A stretch of 64,000 nucleotides of DNA from Clostridium polynesiense (lineage in GTDB: Bacteria; Bacillota; Clostridia; Clostridiales; Clostridiaceae), in the NCBI RefSeq assembly GCF_000820705.1, contig NZ_CCXI01000111.1, forward strand, positions 1 to 64,000, given 5' to 3'. This document shows positions 24,659 through 33,188 of the stretch, piece by piece. How positions within the stretch are numbered: position 1 is the stretch's first letter; each line of letters starts with the position of its first letter. The notes beneath the pieces are model-generated. The model was given only the letters and a program-made list of their open reading frames with translations, made no database searches and had not been told where the DNA came from. The position numbers and the translations under genes are program-made.

Positions 24659-24685
24659 TAGTACGCACTTTTTTGTGCGGTACTA
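24659..24685. promoter_or_regulatory. Dyad operator in the ridA-hxlR divergent region
   Basis: TAGTACGCAC and GTGCGGTACTA form an inverted repeat with a one-base bulge around TTTTTT. Centred between the divergent genes, it is a good candidate site for the HxlR dimer. A second small dyad (GTATAC) lies 20 bases left. Confidence 0.55.
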
Positions 24686-24705
24686 CCTGAAAGGATAGTG
24701 AAAAT

Positions 24706-25047
24706 ATGGGCATGGCTGAATATAAAGGTAAAGTAAAAAATATTCAAGATACACCTTTTGGTTATACAATATCAGTTATAGGCGGTAAATGGAAAATGGT
24801 TATAATTTACCTCCTGGCAGAAAACCAGCCTGTTCGCTTTAATGATCTCAAAAGACAAATAGGAACTATTACTTTTAAAATGTTAAGTTCACAGCTAAAG
24901 GAATTAGAAGCTGACGGCCTTGTGAAACGGAAAGAATATCCCCAAATTCCCCCTAAAGTAGAGTACAGTCTTACAGATAAAGCAGAAACTCTCTTACCTG
25001 TTTTGGAAGAATTATGTGAGTGGGGAGCAAGAAATCAAAAAAATTAA
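24706..25047 (+). CDS. HxlR family transcriptional regulator
   Basis: A 113-residue winged helix protein. The family marks are ISVIGGKWKMVIIYLL, RFNDLKRQIGTITFKMLSSQ and LKELEADGLVKRK followed by VEYSLTDKAETLLPVL. HxlR proteins respond to aldehydes, oxidants or disulfide stress. There is no Cys near the DNA-binding part; Cys at residue 106 (ELCEWG) is the only one. It most likely controls the divergent ridA. Confidence 0.92.
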   Translation: MGMAEYKGKVKNIQDTPFGYTISVIGGKWKMVIIYLLAENQPVRFNDLKRQIGTITFKMLSSQLKELEADGLVKRKEYPQIPPKVEYSLTDKAETLLPVLEELCEWGARNQKN

Positions 25048-25165
25048 AGAAAAAAGCTGCGGTTACTGCAGTATACCTGCCGCTGTTAACAACCTGTATA
25101 TAAATGACTGCGCTCCCATATACTATATTTAATTTATAGGAAGGGAGGAATCCCAACTGCATAAT

Positions 25166-26821
25166 ATGAGGAGATTATCTGTTTCTATCTATTTAATACT
25201 GTTAATAGCAGCTTTATCCTTTTTTCTTGTAAGGGAAGATGCTGTTTCTCAAAGCTCTTATACCGCTAATAAACTCACCAGCATTAAAGATAAAAGTTAT
25301 AGCTTTATAAAGAACTCTGAAAAGACTAAATCTTTATATATTGTTTCTCTGGACTCAATGACCTCTAGTGAAAAAACTCTGATAGCAAGTCTACAGGGAT
25401 TGGTTAACAGTCGCTGCTCCACCCAAATATATACCCTTAATTCTTCTCAGCCTTGTTATAAAATATGGTTGGAGGATTTAAAAAATAAATACAAGATTTC
25501 CTATGAAATACTTTCAGACCCCTGGCAATTGTTAGCCATTTATAAAGATTACATAGAAGGATATGTACTTTACAGCAATAAAACACCAAAGGACCCATCA
25601 ATAAATAATGCATGTTCTCTTGCTTCTTTAAATAATGCTGTAGTTGTTAATGAAGACATAGAATCCAAAGTAAGGCAAGGCGGCATAATAAAAATTAAAG
25701 GAGATTGCAGGAACACAGATGAAAGCTGGGCTTTTAATAATTTATGGAATAAGGGTTTAAACCAATCCACTGTAATACAATTATCTCCGGACAAAGCTGC
25801 TTCCTTAAGAGATTATGCTATAATGACTAAATCCTTAGTATTTTATGAAGACAGTAAAGATAAAGTAATTTTAAGAGATAAGATATTCTCCTCTGTAAAA
25901 GATGGAGGGATTTGTTTAGGTTGGGGACCGGATGAGTTTATTAATGTAAGTACAGCTTCTAAATACGGCGTGAGTGTAGTTGCTGCAGATTGGTCATATA
26001 ATTTATCTGTGCTAAGTGCTTTTCCCTCACTACCGGTTAAAAAGCAGACTTTATTAAATATTCCTAAGGAAGACCGTGTCCATTATGTAACCTTTATTAT
26101 GTCTGATGGTGATAATCAGCAGTGGAATCTTGGAACTAACTACTGCTCTTTTAAATGGTTTGGTGCTCCTGATAGAGATAAGTTAAATCTAGGCTGGACT
26201 ATGAGCCCGTCACTATATTATCTGGCTCCTACAGTTTTTAATTTGTATTATGAGAGTATTACCCTTGAGAAAGGAAATAATAATTTTATTGTTTCACCTT
26301 CCGGAAATGGGTATATATATCCAAGTAAATTTGATAAAAATAAATTAGATTCATATATCATCCAGTTAAATAGTTATATGGAAAGGGTAGATGAAAAGTA
26401 TGTATCAATAATAGATGTTTCTGCATTTAGAGCTATTGAGCTTTGGAATAAATTCACTGCTATGCCTAATATACAAGGTTTATTTTATCTTGATTATCAT
26501 AGACATGATAAGTACCAGGGAGAAATTTTATGGTCTAATAACAAACCCTTAGTGTCATGTAGAGATTTACTCTGGAGTAATATTCAAAATGAAGATGAGC
26601 TAGTAAATAAAATTAATGCTAGAGTAGCTTCAGGACAAGTAAATATTCATAAGCCTGAGGCTTATACCTTTGTTTATGTTCACGTATGGAGCAAGGGTGT
26701 AAGCAATGTTGAAAGTGTAATAAGCAGATTAAATCAGAATCCAAATATAAAAATTGTTTCCCCTGAAAGTTTTATAAGGTTAATAACAAATAATGTTAAT
26801 AAGTATCCTGTGCTTAAATAG
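25166..26821 (+). CDS. Secreted or anchored GxGYxYP family protein
   Basis: A 551-residue protein with an N-terminal hydrophobic segment (residues 5-22) after two Arg, which acts as signal or anchor. The namesake motif appears as SPSGNGYIYP near residue 375, with HYVTFIMSDGDNQQWNLG before it and an N-terminal domain of about 200 residues. GxGYxYP proteins are predicted carbohydrate hydrolases; the Asp-Gly-Asp segment would lie in the active cleft. GGGAGG is 17 bases before the ATG, while an in-frame CTG stands 8 bases after it, so the true start may be three codons earlier. Ended by a very long hairpin. Confidence 0.82.
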   Translation: MRRLSVSIYLILLIAALSFFLVREDAVSQSSYTANKLTSIKDKSYSFIKNSEKTKSLYIVSLDSMTSSEKTLIASLQGLVNSRCSTQIYTLNSSQPCYKIWLEDLKNKYKISYEILSDPWQLLAIYKDYIEGYVLYSNKTPKDPSINNACSLASLNNAVVVNEDIESKVRQGGIIKIKGDCRNTDESWAFNNLWNKGLNQSTVIQLSPDKAASLRDYAIMTKSLVFYEDSKDKVILRDKIFSSVKDGGICLGWGPDEFINVSTASKYGVSVVAADWSYNLSVLSAFPSLPVKKQTLLNIPKEDRVHYVTFIMSDGDNQQWNLGTNYCSFKWFGAPDRDKLNLGWTMSPSLYYLAPTVFNLYYESITLEKGNNNFIVSPSGNGYIYPSKFDKNKLDSYIIQLNSYMERVDEKYVSIIDVSAFRAIELWNKFTAMPNIQGLFYLDYHRHDKYQGEILWSNNKPLVSCRDLLWSNIQNEDELVNKINARVASGQVNIHKPEAYTFVYVHVWSKGVSNVESVISRLNQNPNIKIVSPESFIRLITNNVNKYPVLK

Positions 26822-26834
26822 TTGCAAAATGTAA

Positions 26835-26901
26835 TGCTTTGATTCTTATTAATAAAAACCACTCCAAGAGGAGCGGTTTTTTATTAATAAGAATCAAAGC
26901 A
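26835..26901. repeat. Long inverted repeat acting as bidirectional terminator
   Basis: Arms of about 31 bases (TGCTTTGATTCTTATTAAT... and its complement) pair with one mismatch and one bulge around a 4-base loop. The inner GG-rich stem followed by TTTTTTA is a terminator, but the arms extend some 19 bp beyond what termination needs. Could be a small miniature element or a merged pair of convergent terminators. Confidence 0.75.
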
Positions 26902-27003
26902 ATACCTTATTGATTATAGGAAATCTTACTGTACATAAAACTGAAGCAATGTCATAGTGGTGGATCAGTCTATTTATCCTTAGATTGACTTTCACTGAGA
27001 AAC

Positions 27004-27570
27004 TTAAACTCTCAGAAGTCCACGGAATCCCCTGGAAGAATAATAGGATTCCGCTCCATTGTGGTATACAAAGACTTTATCGTAGCGTAGATCGCAAAAA
27101 AGAGCTCCACCGAGTTTTCTGATATTATCAGGTGTTTTCACCCAGCTGGATGTTTTCATATCAAAAGCTCCAAGCTTCTGAAGCTCACGGTATTGTTCTT
27201 CAGTTAAAAGCTCAATACCCATGTCAGCTGCCATATCAATAGCGGTGTTTTCAGGTTTGTGGTTTTTCCTTGACTCCAGCGCTTCACCGTCATAGCATAT
27301 ACTTCTGCGACCCTTTGGACTTTCCTCAGAACAATCATAAAAAATGTATTCCCCAGTGTTTTTATCATAAGCAATGATATCCGGTTCACCACCAGTTCTT
27401 TCCATTTCATTAAGGCACAACAATTTTTCCCTATTAATTTCCAGCTTTCTTTGTACTTCAGACCACTCAATTCCTTTATGACGATTCATATTTTTCTCAA
27501 AACGGACTTTCAATATCCTGAGTATTTCTTCACCTTGCTCAGGTGACAACTTCCTTTTTTCATCTTTCAT
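27004..27570 (-). CDS. DUF4256 family protein
   Basis: A 188-residue cytoplasmic protein of unknown function that fills the DUF4256 family from end to end. Recognisable parts are RFEKNMNRHKGIEW, MERTGGEPDIIAYD, YIFYDCSEESPKGRRSICYD and FCDLRYDKVFVYHNGAESYY ahead of a Gly/Arg-rich C-terminus. GAGGAGG precedes the ATG. Monocistronic, ended by the shared long hairpin. Confidence 0.82.
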   Translation of the reverse strand: MKDEKRKLSPEQGEEILRILKVRFEKNMNRHKGIEWSEVQRKLEINREKLLCLNEMERTGGEPDIIAYDKNTGEYIFYDCSEESPKGRRSICYDGEALESRKNHKPENTAIDMAADMGIELLTEEQYRELQKLGAFDMKTSSWVKTPDNIRKLGGALFCDLRYDKVFVYHNGAESYYSSRGFRGLLRV

Positions 27571-27663
27571 ACTAAAACCTCCTCATATACTTAAAACTTT
27601 TAGTATTCTGATTACCATGCAAGTTAAGTCCACATTCTAATTATGTAAATGCCATTTATTTAA

Positions 27664-28302
27664 TTACAGCTCTTTCATTAATTGGTTCAAACCAGCTTCT
27701 GATGTTAACTTTTCAAGATTATTAAATATCTTGTCTTCTTCCCAATTCCACCACTGAAGCTTTAGTAAAAATTGAACTTTTTCATCTCTGAAGCGCTTCT
27801 TAATTAATTTTGCCGGATTGCCTCCATAGATTGTATAAGGTTCAATATTTTTTACCACAGTGGAATTGGAAGCAATGATGCTGCCATCTCCTACTTTAAT
27901 TCCCGGCATGATAGTTACATTTTCACCAATCCATACATCATTACCAATAACCGTATCTCCCTTAAAAGGCAGCTGTTCTACTGTGGGAGTAACTTTTTCC
28001 CAGCCTCCTCCAAATATATTGAAAGGATACGTTGTAATACCATCCATTCTGTGATTTGCTCCATTCATTATAAATTTAACCCCCTCTGCAATTGCACAGA
28101 ACTTACCTATCATGAGTTTATCTCCTAAGAATTCATAGTGATGCTCTATGTTATCATAAAATTTCTCCGGAGATTTTTTATTATCACTATAATAGGTATA
28201 ATCTCCGATTTCAACATTAGGTCTTTTAGGCAAATTACTTATATAGCATACTGTCTTAATGCTTTCATTTGGATATAGCTTATGCTTGTCTGGTCCTTTC
28301 AT
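27664..28302 (-). CDS. Vat-family streptogramin A/xenobiotic O-acetyltransferase
   Basis: A 212-residue left-handed beta-helix enzyme. The catalytic His sits in IMNGANHRMDG at residue 84, near the position known in VatD (His82). Other marks are MKGPDKHKLYPN at the start, LMIGKFCAIAEGVKFI, the hexapeptide rungs GNDVWIGENVTIMPGIKVGD, and the C-terminal LQWWNWEEDKI. These agree along the full length with Vat enzymes, which acetylate group A streptogramins, rather than with serine or sugar acetyltransferases. Chromosomal Vat-like proteins are not all resistance enzymes. It sits just downstream of rph on the same strand. Confidence 0.85.
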   Translation of the reverse strand: MKGPDKHKLYPNESIKTVCYISNLPKRPNVEIGDYTYYSDNKKSPEKFYDNIEHHYEFLGDKLMIGKFCAIAEGVKFIMNGANHRMDGITTYPFNIFGGGWEKVTPTVEQLPFKGDTVIGNDVWIGENVTIMPGIKVGDGSIIASNSTVVKNIEPYTIYGGNPAKLIKKRFRDEKVQFLLKLQWWNWEEDKIFNNLEKLTSEAGLNQLMKEL

Positions 28303-28360
28303 AAAATTATCAACCCCTTCTTATAATATTAAGGCATATGTTAAACCTTCTTACTTTTGG

Positions 28361-28395
28361 GAAGGCTGCACTGATTGGCCGCCTCCCCAGCCTTC
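28361..28395. other. GC-rich hairpin between rph and vat-like gene
   Basis: The perfect 8-bp stem GAAGGCTG / CAGCCTTC spans a 19-base GC-rich loop. No T-run follows on the minus strand, so it is not a clear terminator. It may be a processing or attenuation element between the two resistance-type genes. Confidence 0.35.
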
Positions 28396-28432
28396 ATCCT
28401 TTATTCAGCTGCTCATGAGTAAGAAAAACACC

Positions 28433-31045
28433 TTATAAGATTTCTACATACCCTTCTGTTCCATTTACCCGGATTCTCTGTCCGTCTTTGATCACTTTAG
28501 CAGCGTTTTCCACTCCAATTACTGCCGGTAATCCATATTCCCGTGCAATAACTGCTCCATGGGTCATCAGACCGCCAACTTCCGTGACTAATCCTTTTAT
28601 TGATACAAAGAGTGGTGTCCAACTGGGATCAGTAAAGGGGGTAACTAATATATCTCCATCTTCTAAGTCGGCATCCTCCATGTTCAATATTACACGTGCC
28701 CGTCCTTCTATAACTCCGGAGGAAACAGCCAGTCCTAATATAGCTTCCTTCGGGAAATTTTCTCCTTTGTACTTACCTGAAATAATCTCTCCATCAGAGG
28801 TTATAACACGTGGTGGAGTTAGTTTTTCATAAAACTTATACTTTTCCTTTTGGTTTTCAATGATACCGTAATCCAATTTATTTGTCCGTAGGACCTCGCC
28901 AAGCTCTTCAAAGGTAAGATAGTATATATCTTCTTTTTCTTTAATTACATAGCCTTGTACCAGGGCTTCCGCTTCCTTCAGTAAAGCAAGCTTATAAAGG
29001 AAGTAGCGGTTAATCATGCCGTATTTTGGATATTCACGATAACCGATAAATTTCCTGAGAAGGGTTATCATTAGCTTTGTTTCTTTAACCTTTTCTTCAC
29101 CCTCTGGTAAATGCTTCAATCTTTCTAATAGCTCCTGTTCTTTTTTAAATGCTTCCTGTCTCCCTTTCTCAAATTTCTCCCTACCTGCATTAGGTTTAAA
29201 GTTCTTGATGTTACTGAGGAGCATTGGGATAAGTGTGGTTGGTTTTTCACTCCAACGGGTTTTAGTAATATCAATTTCTCCGCTGCATCTCATTCCGTAT
29301 TTCCTTAAAAAACTATAGATAGCGTCACGGACTTCCTCACCGCCATTAAACTTAACCACTTCCTCTAAAAAGTTATCATCTTTTACCTTTTGTAAATAGT
29401 GGATTATTTCCGGATAGGGGCGAATAACATCTGCCACGTCCATAAGCTCCAGCCCCATTTGTGAAGTGATATTGTTTGGTGCAGATTGAGAAAGTATATC
29501 TGCTGCGTTCTTTTCACCCAGCCACTCCTCCATCTTTTCATTTATCCATGAGGAAGCATATATAGCAGTATTAATCACATCGAAACTCTTTGGGTGAAAT
29601 AAAAGCTTCTTTAATTCCTGGATATCTTCCAGAATGAAATTTAATAAATCTGATCCTGATTTCCTTTTGAGATTCTCCTTTAACTCTTCAATAGAGCTTT
29701 CATTGCTCTTAATCAAATCAGAAACCATTGAGGAATCCTTTTCAAATTGTAATAGAGAATCCCATGACATGCCTTTATTGCTTTTAACAGCACTCTGTTC
29801 TTTCTTATCACTTGGTAAGGATTTTATGAAATCTCCCCGCTCTATTATGATAATTAGGGAATCTTTTATCAGTGGATCGTGTTGTCCCATGGTATCTAAT
29901 AAAATATCTCTGCTGTCCGGCGAAGCCAACATAGGCATAACATCAATAAATAACCTCCCACCGGCTTCAAATCTGTGTCCAAAGGATGTCAACCGGAACA
30001 ATGATATCCCCAAGGGTTTCAAGGGATATGTCATCATCTGTTGATGACCTACAGATACATAGACATGTTTTTCTTCATCCTTACCTTCAGGTACGGGGTA
30101 TAAAGTAGTAATGGGACGGCTCTGTACAATATATAAGTTATCATCCGACAAACACCATTCGATGTCCTGAGGACAGCCAAAATGCTCTTCAATCTTTCTT
30201 CCCATGACTTCCAACTTCAAAATCTGCTCATCCATCAGCACCTGCCTGTTTTGCCGCTTAGAATCTATCTCCTGTTCTTTCGTACCGCCATTTCTTAAGG
30301 CATAAACAGCCAGCTTCTTGATGGATATCTTCTTATCAATAATCTCGCCCTTACGTACTTTATAGATATCGGCATTCACCATACCGGAGACCAAAGCCTC
30401 CCCAAGTCCGAAGCCTGCATCAATGGATAAAACCTTCCTATTAGAAGTAACAGGATCCGCAGTAAAAATTATTCCCGATGCCTGGGAAAATACCATCTTC
30501 TGAACAACTACAGACAACTGGACTTTACGGTGGTCAAACCCCTTTTGAACACGGTAGGTTACTGCCCTCTCGGTAAAAAGCGATGCCCAACACCTGCTGA
30601 TATGCTTTAGGATTGACTCTTTTCCTATAATGTTTAAATAGGTATCCTGCTGTCCGGCAAAGGAGGCGGTGGGTAAATCCTCTGCAGTTGCGCTGGACCG
30701 TATTGCATAGGCATCTTTTTCTCCAAGCTTAGAGAGAAGACTGGTAATCTCATCATTAATGTCTGACGGGATAGCTGTCTCTTCTATTGCCTTACGGATC
30801 TCACCGCTGATTTCCATGATTTTTTCCCGGTCTTCTACCTTTATAAGGGATAATTTATCAAGCAATTCCTTAATGGAGGTCCTTTGTTCAAGGATTCTTT
30901 TAAAAGCTTCAGTGGAAATGCAAAAGCCCTCCGGTACAGATATACCTTCAATTTTTGAAAGCTCCCCCAGATTTGTGCCTTTACCACCCACAGCCATTAG
31001 CTTTGTTTTATCGATGTCCTGAAAGCTGATCACATATGAACTCAT
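28433..31045 (-). CDS. rph: Rifampin phosphotransferase
   Basis: An 870-residue, three-domain enzyme of the PEP-synthase/PPDK relatives. The ATP-grasp domain covers about residues 1-320 (VGGKGTNLGELSKI; YAIRSSATAEDLPTASFAGQ; DIEWCLSDDNLYIVQSRPIT). The middle domain, about 330-760, is where Rph binds rifamycin. The C-terminal swivelling domain has TEVGGLMTHGAVIAREYG with the phospho-carrier His at 829, close to His825 of Listeria Rph. PEP synthase is shorter and has a PEP-binding TIM barrel, absent here. It inactivates rifamycins by phosphorylation. A dyad-flanked promoter lies just upstream. Confidence 0.9.
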   Translation of the reverse strand: MSSYVISFQDIDKTKLMAVGGKGTNLGELSKIEGISVPEGFCISTEAFKRILEQRTSIKELLDKLSLIKVEDREKIMEISGEIRKAIEETAIPSDINDEITSLLSKLGEKDAYAIRSSATAEDLPTASFAGQQDTYLNIIGKESILKHISRCWASLFTERAVTYRVQKGFDHRKVQLSVVVQKMVFSQASGIIFTADPVTSNRKVLSIDAGFGLGEALVSGMVNADIYKVRKGEIIDKKISIKKLAVYALRNGGTKEQEIDSKRQNRQVLMDEQILKLEVMGRKIEEHFGCPQDIEWCLSDDNLYIVQSRPITTLYPVPEGKDEEKHVYVSVGHQQMMTYPLKPLGISLFRLTSFGHRFEAGGRLFIDVMPMLASPDSRDILLDTMGQHDPLIKDSLIIIIERGDFIKSLPSDKKEQSAVKSNKGMSWDSLLQFEKDSSMVSDLIKSNESSIEELKENLKRKSGSDLLNFILEDIQELKKLLFHPKSFDVINTAIYASSWINEKMEEWLGEKNAADILSQSAPNNITSQMGLELMDVADVIRPYPEIIHYLQKVKDDNFLEEVVKFNGGEEVRDAIYSFLRKYGMRCSGEIDITKTRWSEKPTTLIPMLLSNIKNFKPNAGREKFEKGRQEAFKKEQELLERLKHLPEGEEKVKETKLMITLLRKFIGYREYPKYGMINRYFLYKLALLKEAEALVQGYVIKEKEDIYYLTFEELGEVLRTNKLDYGIIENQKEKYKFYEKLTPPRVITSDGEIISGKYKGENFPKEAILGLAVSSGVIEGRARVILNMEDADLEDGDILVTPFTDPSWTPLFVSIKGLVTEVGGLMTHGAVIAREYGLPAVIGVENAAKVIKDGQRIRVNGTEGYVEIL

Positions 31046-31067
31046 ATGTTTACCCCCTTATTTTAAA

Positions 31068-31117
31068 ATTTATTCCTATTTGTTATTGCATTATAGCACT
31101 GACAAATAGGAATAAAT
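31068..31117 (-). promoter_or_regulatory. rph promoter flanked by a perfect 16-bp inverted repeat
   Basis: ATTTATTCCTATTTGT (31068-31083) and its exact complement ACAAATAGGAATAAAT (31102-31117) lie 18 bases apart. On the minus strand a TATAAT sits in the middle of the spacer, 22 bases before the left arm and 45 before the rph start. The repeat is either an operator around the -10 box or a hairpin. The known rifamycin-associated element (GGGGCTTGC-type) is not present. Confidence 0.6.
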
Positions 31118-31184
31118 AGACTACATTTACAATTTTTTATATGTTATAATTAAGGTGGAAGGGGTTTATTTTATAGGAAGGAAA

Positions 31185-31550
31185 TTAACCTCTTTTGCTA
31201 ATTTCATCGGATATCAAGGATTTTGAGGTATACATTGCTTTTATTATGTCCTCAAATCGGTTGTAATGAGATGTACCTTTTTCAAATTTAAGCTGTCCTT
31301 TTTCACATTTGCTTATAATTGAGGATACAGGACGCAGCGCTTCAGTTAATTCTTCTTTTGTATATGTGTCTATAACATTTTCATCTGTTATTAGAGCTTT
31401 TGAAATGTACATTGCTTTTATCCTGTTCTTAAGGAGTGTGTGCTGAGAGGTACCTTCTGTAAATTTAGGCTGGATTTTTTCACATTTACTTATAGTTGAG
31501 GATACAACCCTCAGTGCTTCTATCAATTCTTCTCTTGTATATTTTTCCAT
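31185..31550 (-). CDS. Small protein with two tandem copies of one domain
   Basis: A 121-residue soluble protein made of two halves of about 58 residues that align nearly end to end. The first half has YTREELIEALRVVSSTISKC, the second YTKEELTEALRPVSSIISKC. Each continues EK-x-Q-x-KF-x-x-GTS and ends with IKAMY-x-SK-x-LI-x-DE. Predicted mostly helical, with one conserved Cys per half. GAGGTG precedes the ATG. I know similar single or double units only as uncharacterised clostridial proteins. It lies upstream of rph on the same strand, separated by the rph promoter. Confidence 0.75.
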   Translation of the reverse strand: MEKYTREELIEALRVVSSTISKCEKIQPKFTEGTSQHTLLKNRIKAMYISKALITDENVIDTYTKEELTEALRPVSSIISKCEKGQLKFEKGTSHYNRFEDIIKAMYTSKSLISDEISKRG

Positions 31551-31684
31551 AGAATTTCACCTCAATTTCCTGTTTATTTTAATAAATCCAGATGAACTAT
31601 ATAGTTTTATTTAACATTTTATTACTTAGTTTCCTTAATTATAATTTTGATTATAGCACATAACTAAAACTCCTTGTATCTCCA

Positions 31685-31718
31685 TATATAAAACCCCCCC
31701 AAACCATCAGTCTGAGGG
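31685..31718 (-). terminator. Intrinsic terminator of the VOC gene
   Basis: On the minus strand CCCTCA pairs with TGGGGG across 11 bases and is followed by GGTTTTATATAT, 16 bases past the VOC stop. Confidence 0.6.
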
Positions 31719-31733
31719 AATATAAAACATATT

Positions 31734-32096
31734 TTAAGGATTTTCTACAAATTGAATCCTTAATCCATTAGGATCCATTATAAAGAAAAACTTCATAGTT
31801 GGGTTTGGTTTAAAAGGACCACTCTCAATAGCTATACCTTTTTCCTTTATAAATTTTATCATCTCATCAACGGATTTCACTTCAAAACCCAATGAAATAT
31901 CCCTGCCTATATTTACATTGTTATTATTCTTATTATATATAAGCTCTACCTTTGTTTCCCCATCTCCTAAAAATGCAATTTCTATATCCGGGCCAGCTTT
32001 ATATTTTTTATAAACTTTAAGGCCAACTATTTCTTCATAAAACCTTAGTGACTCCTCCATGTTCTTAACGCTTAATGTACTCCAACAAAAATTCAT
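31734..32096 (-). CDS. VOC family protein (glyoxalase/bleomycin-resistance fold)
   Basis: A 120-residue, two-module VOC fold. The repeat pattern is seen as WSTLSVKNMEESLRFYEEIV in the first half and LGFEVKSVDEMIKFIKEKGI in the second, ending in FFIMDPNGLRIQFVENP with the expected metal-ligand Glu/Gln positions. Could be a lyase, a dioxygenase or a drug-binding protein; nothing decides. AGGAGG precedes the ATG. Confidence 0.88.
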   Translation of the reverse strand: MNFCWSTLSVKNMEESLRFYEEIVGLKVYKKYKAGPDIEIAFLGDGETKVELIYNKNNNNVNIGRDISLGFEVKSVDEMIKFIKEKGIAIESGPFKPNPTMKFFFIMDPNGLRIQFVENP

Positions 32097-32146
32097 TATA
32101 CTCCTCCTAAATAATTTAAACCTTTACTTGTTTAAATCTGTACTTG

Positions 32147-32359
32147 TTAATTTTCGTTTTGCTTTTCCAATAATACTTGTATTGTATCAGAGCTAATATA
32201 GTTCGAAATCTCAGTAAGATTATCATTCTTACTTATTTTATCACTATTTTGCAAACATAAATGTTCTAATGTATCTGGATTCAAATAACTCAATAAATAC
32301 ATTATCTCTTCAAATTTCACAATGGTATGACCATACTCTATAGCTAACTTATTAATCAT
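32147..32359 (-). CDS. Short hypothetical protein
   Basis: A 70-residue frame, acidic, probably helical (KFEEIMYLLSYLNPDTLEHL). The frame stays open for about 30 residues upstream of the ATG without another usual start, and AGAGGA abuts the ATG with no spacing. The true start is therefore unclear and this may be the tail of a broken gene. It lies just past the decayed end of the SDR gene. No family recognised. Confidence 0.35.
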   Translation of the reverse strand: MINKLAIEYGHTIVKFEEIMYLLSYLNPDTLEHLCLQNSDKISKNDNLTEISNYISSDTIQVLLEKQNEN

Positions 32360-32567
32360 TCCTCTGCTGATTTTATCAGAATGAATTACAAGATCTTCAA
32401 AGCTACAATAAATTTCTCTTTCTAAAAGGTGACAGCATAAACCTTTGAAAAGTTTTTATATTAGTAAGCCATTGTATGTGTGCATCCTGTTTTGTATTCT
32501 CCAGTATCTTAGGAATAAAAAACTTAGCAACGGTTTCAGGCCTGTCAGCTAGGATGTTGAAGATTTT

Positions 32568-33188
32568 TTAAAATTGGTCATCTTCTATAACTGAGGACAG
32601 CTCCCCTGCAGGGGATTTAGTAATAAATTCAGTAAGCATCATTCCTGGTGACAATCTACCTATTTTTACTGAGGAATTCTTTAATTCTTTCCCAATTCCT
32701 TTTGTAAAATAGGTAAGAGCATGCTTTGAAGTACCATACAAAATTGTTTTCTCAATAATCCTATTGTTTGAGCCTAAACCTTCCATATTCCAAACCTGAC
32801 CATAGCCTTGCTTAAGCATATTTTCTACAGCTACTTTTGAACCATAAATAACACCCTTTATGTTGGTATCCACAACAGAGTCTATATATTCCTCATCAGT
32901 ATCCCAGATAAATTCATGAGGACAATTCTGTCCAGCATTATTAATCCAAATATCTATGCTGCCCCATTTTTCTATTGATATAGCCCATAAGTTCCTGATA
33001 TCAGATATATCCTTTACATTACAGGGAACAAAAATAAACTGATTTTCAAATACTCTAACTTCTTCTTCCCTGAAAAAGGAATCAGGTCTTGATCCGGATA
33101 TAGTAACATTGCACCCTGACTTTAAAAACTCTTTAGCCATAGCAAACCCTAATCCTCGTGTACTGCCAGTAATCACGACATTTTTCAT
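32568..33188 (-). CDS. SDR-family oxidoreductase, truncated by an in-frame stop
   Basis: Rossmann-fold short-chain dehydrogenase: NVVITGSTRGLGFAMAKEFL binds the cofactor, NAGQN is present, and YGTSKHAL carries Tyr and Lys of the active site. The start at 33188 follows GGGGGAGA. The frame stops at 32568-32570 after 206 residues, yet codons beyond continue in the same frame as normal SDR sequence (KIFNILADRPETVAKFFIPK) to a TAG at 32403. The full length would be 261 codons including the stop, typical of SDRs. So this is a nonsense allele, or read through. It diverges from a LysR regulator. Confidence 0.8.
   Translation of the reverse strand: MKNVVITGSTRGLGFAMAKEFLKSGCNVTISGSRPDSFFREEEVRVFENQFIFVPCNVKDISDIRNLWAISIEKWGSIDIWINNAGQNCPHEFIWDTDEEYIDSVVDTNIKGVIYGSKVAVENMLKQGYGQVWNMEGLGSNNRIIEKTILYGTSKHALTYFTKGIGKELKNSSVKIGRLSPGMMLTEFITKSPAGELSSVIEDDQF

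Noticed and set aside
28433-31045. PEP synthase or pyruvate phosphate dikinase
   Set aside because: The C-terminal PEP-binding barrel is absent; the swivelling His domain is last and the length is that of rifampin phosphotransferase.
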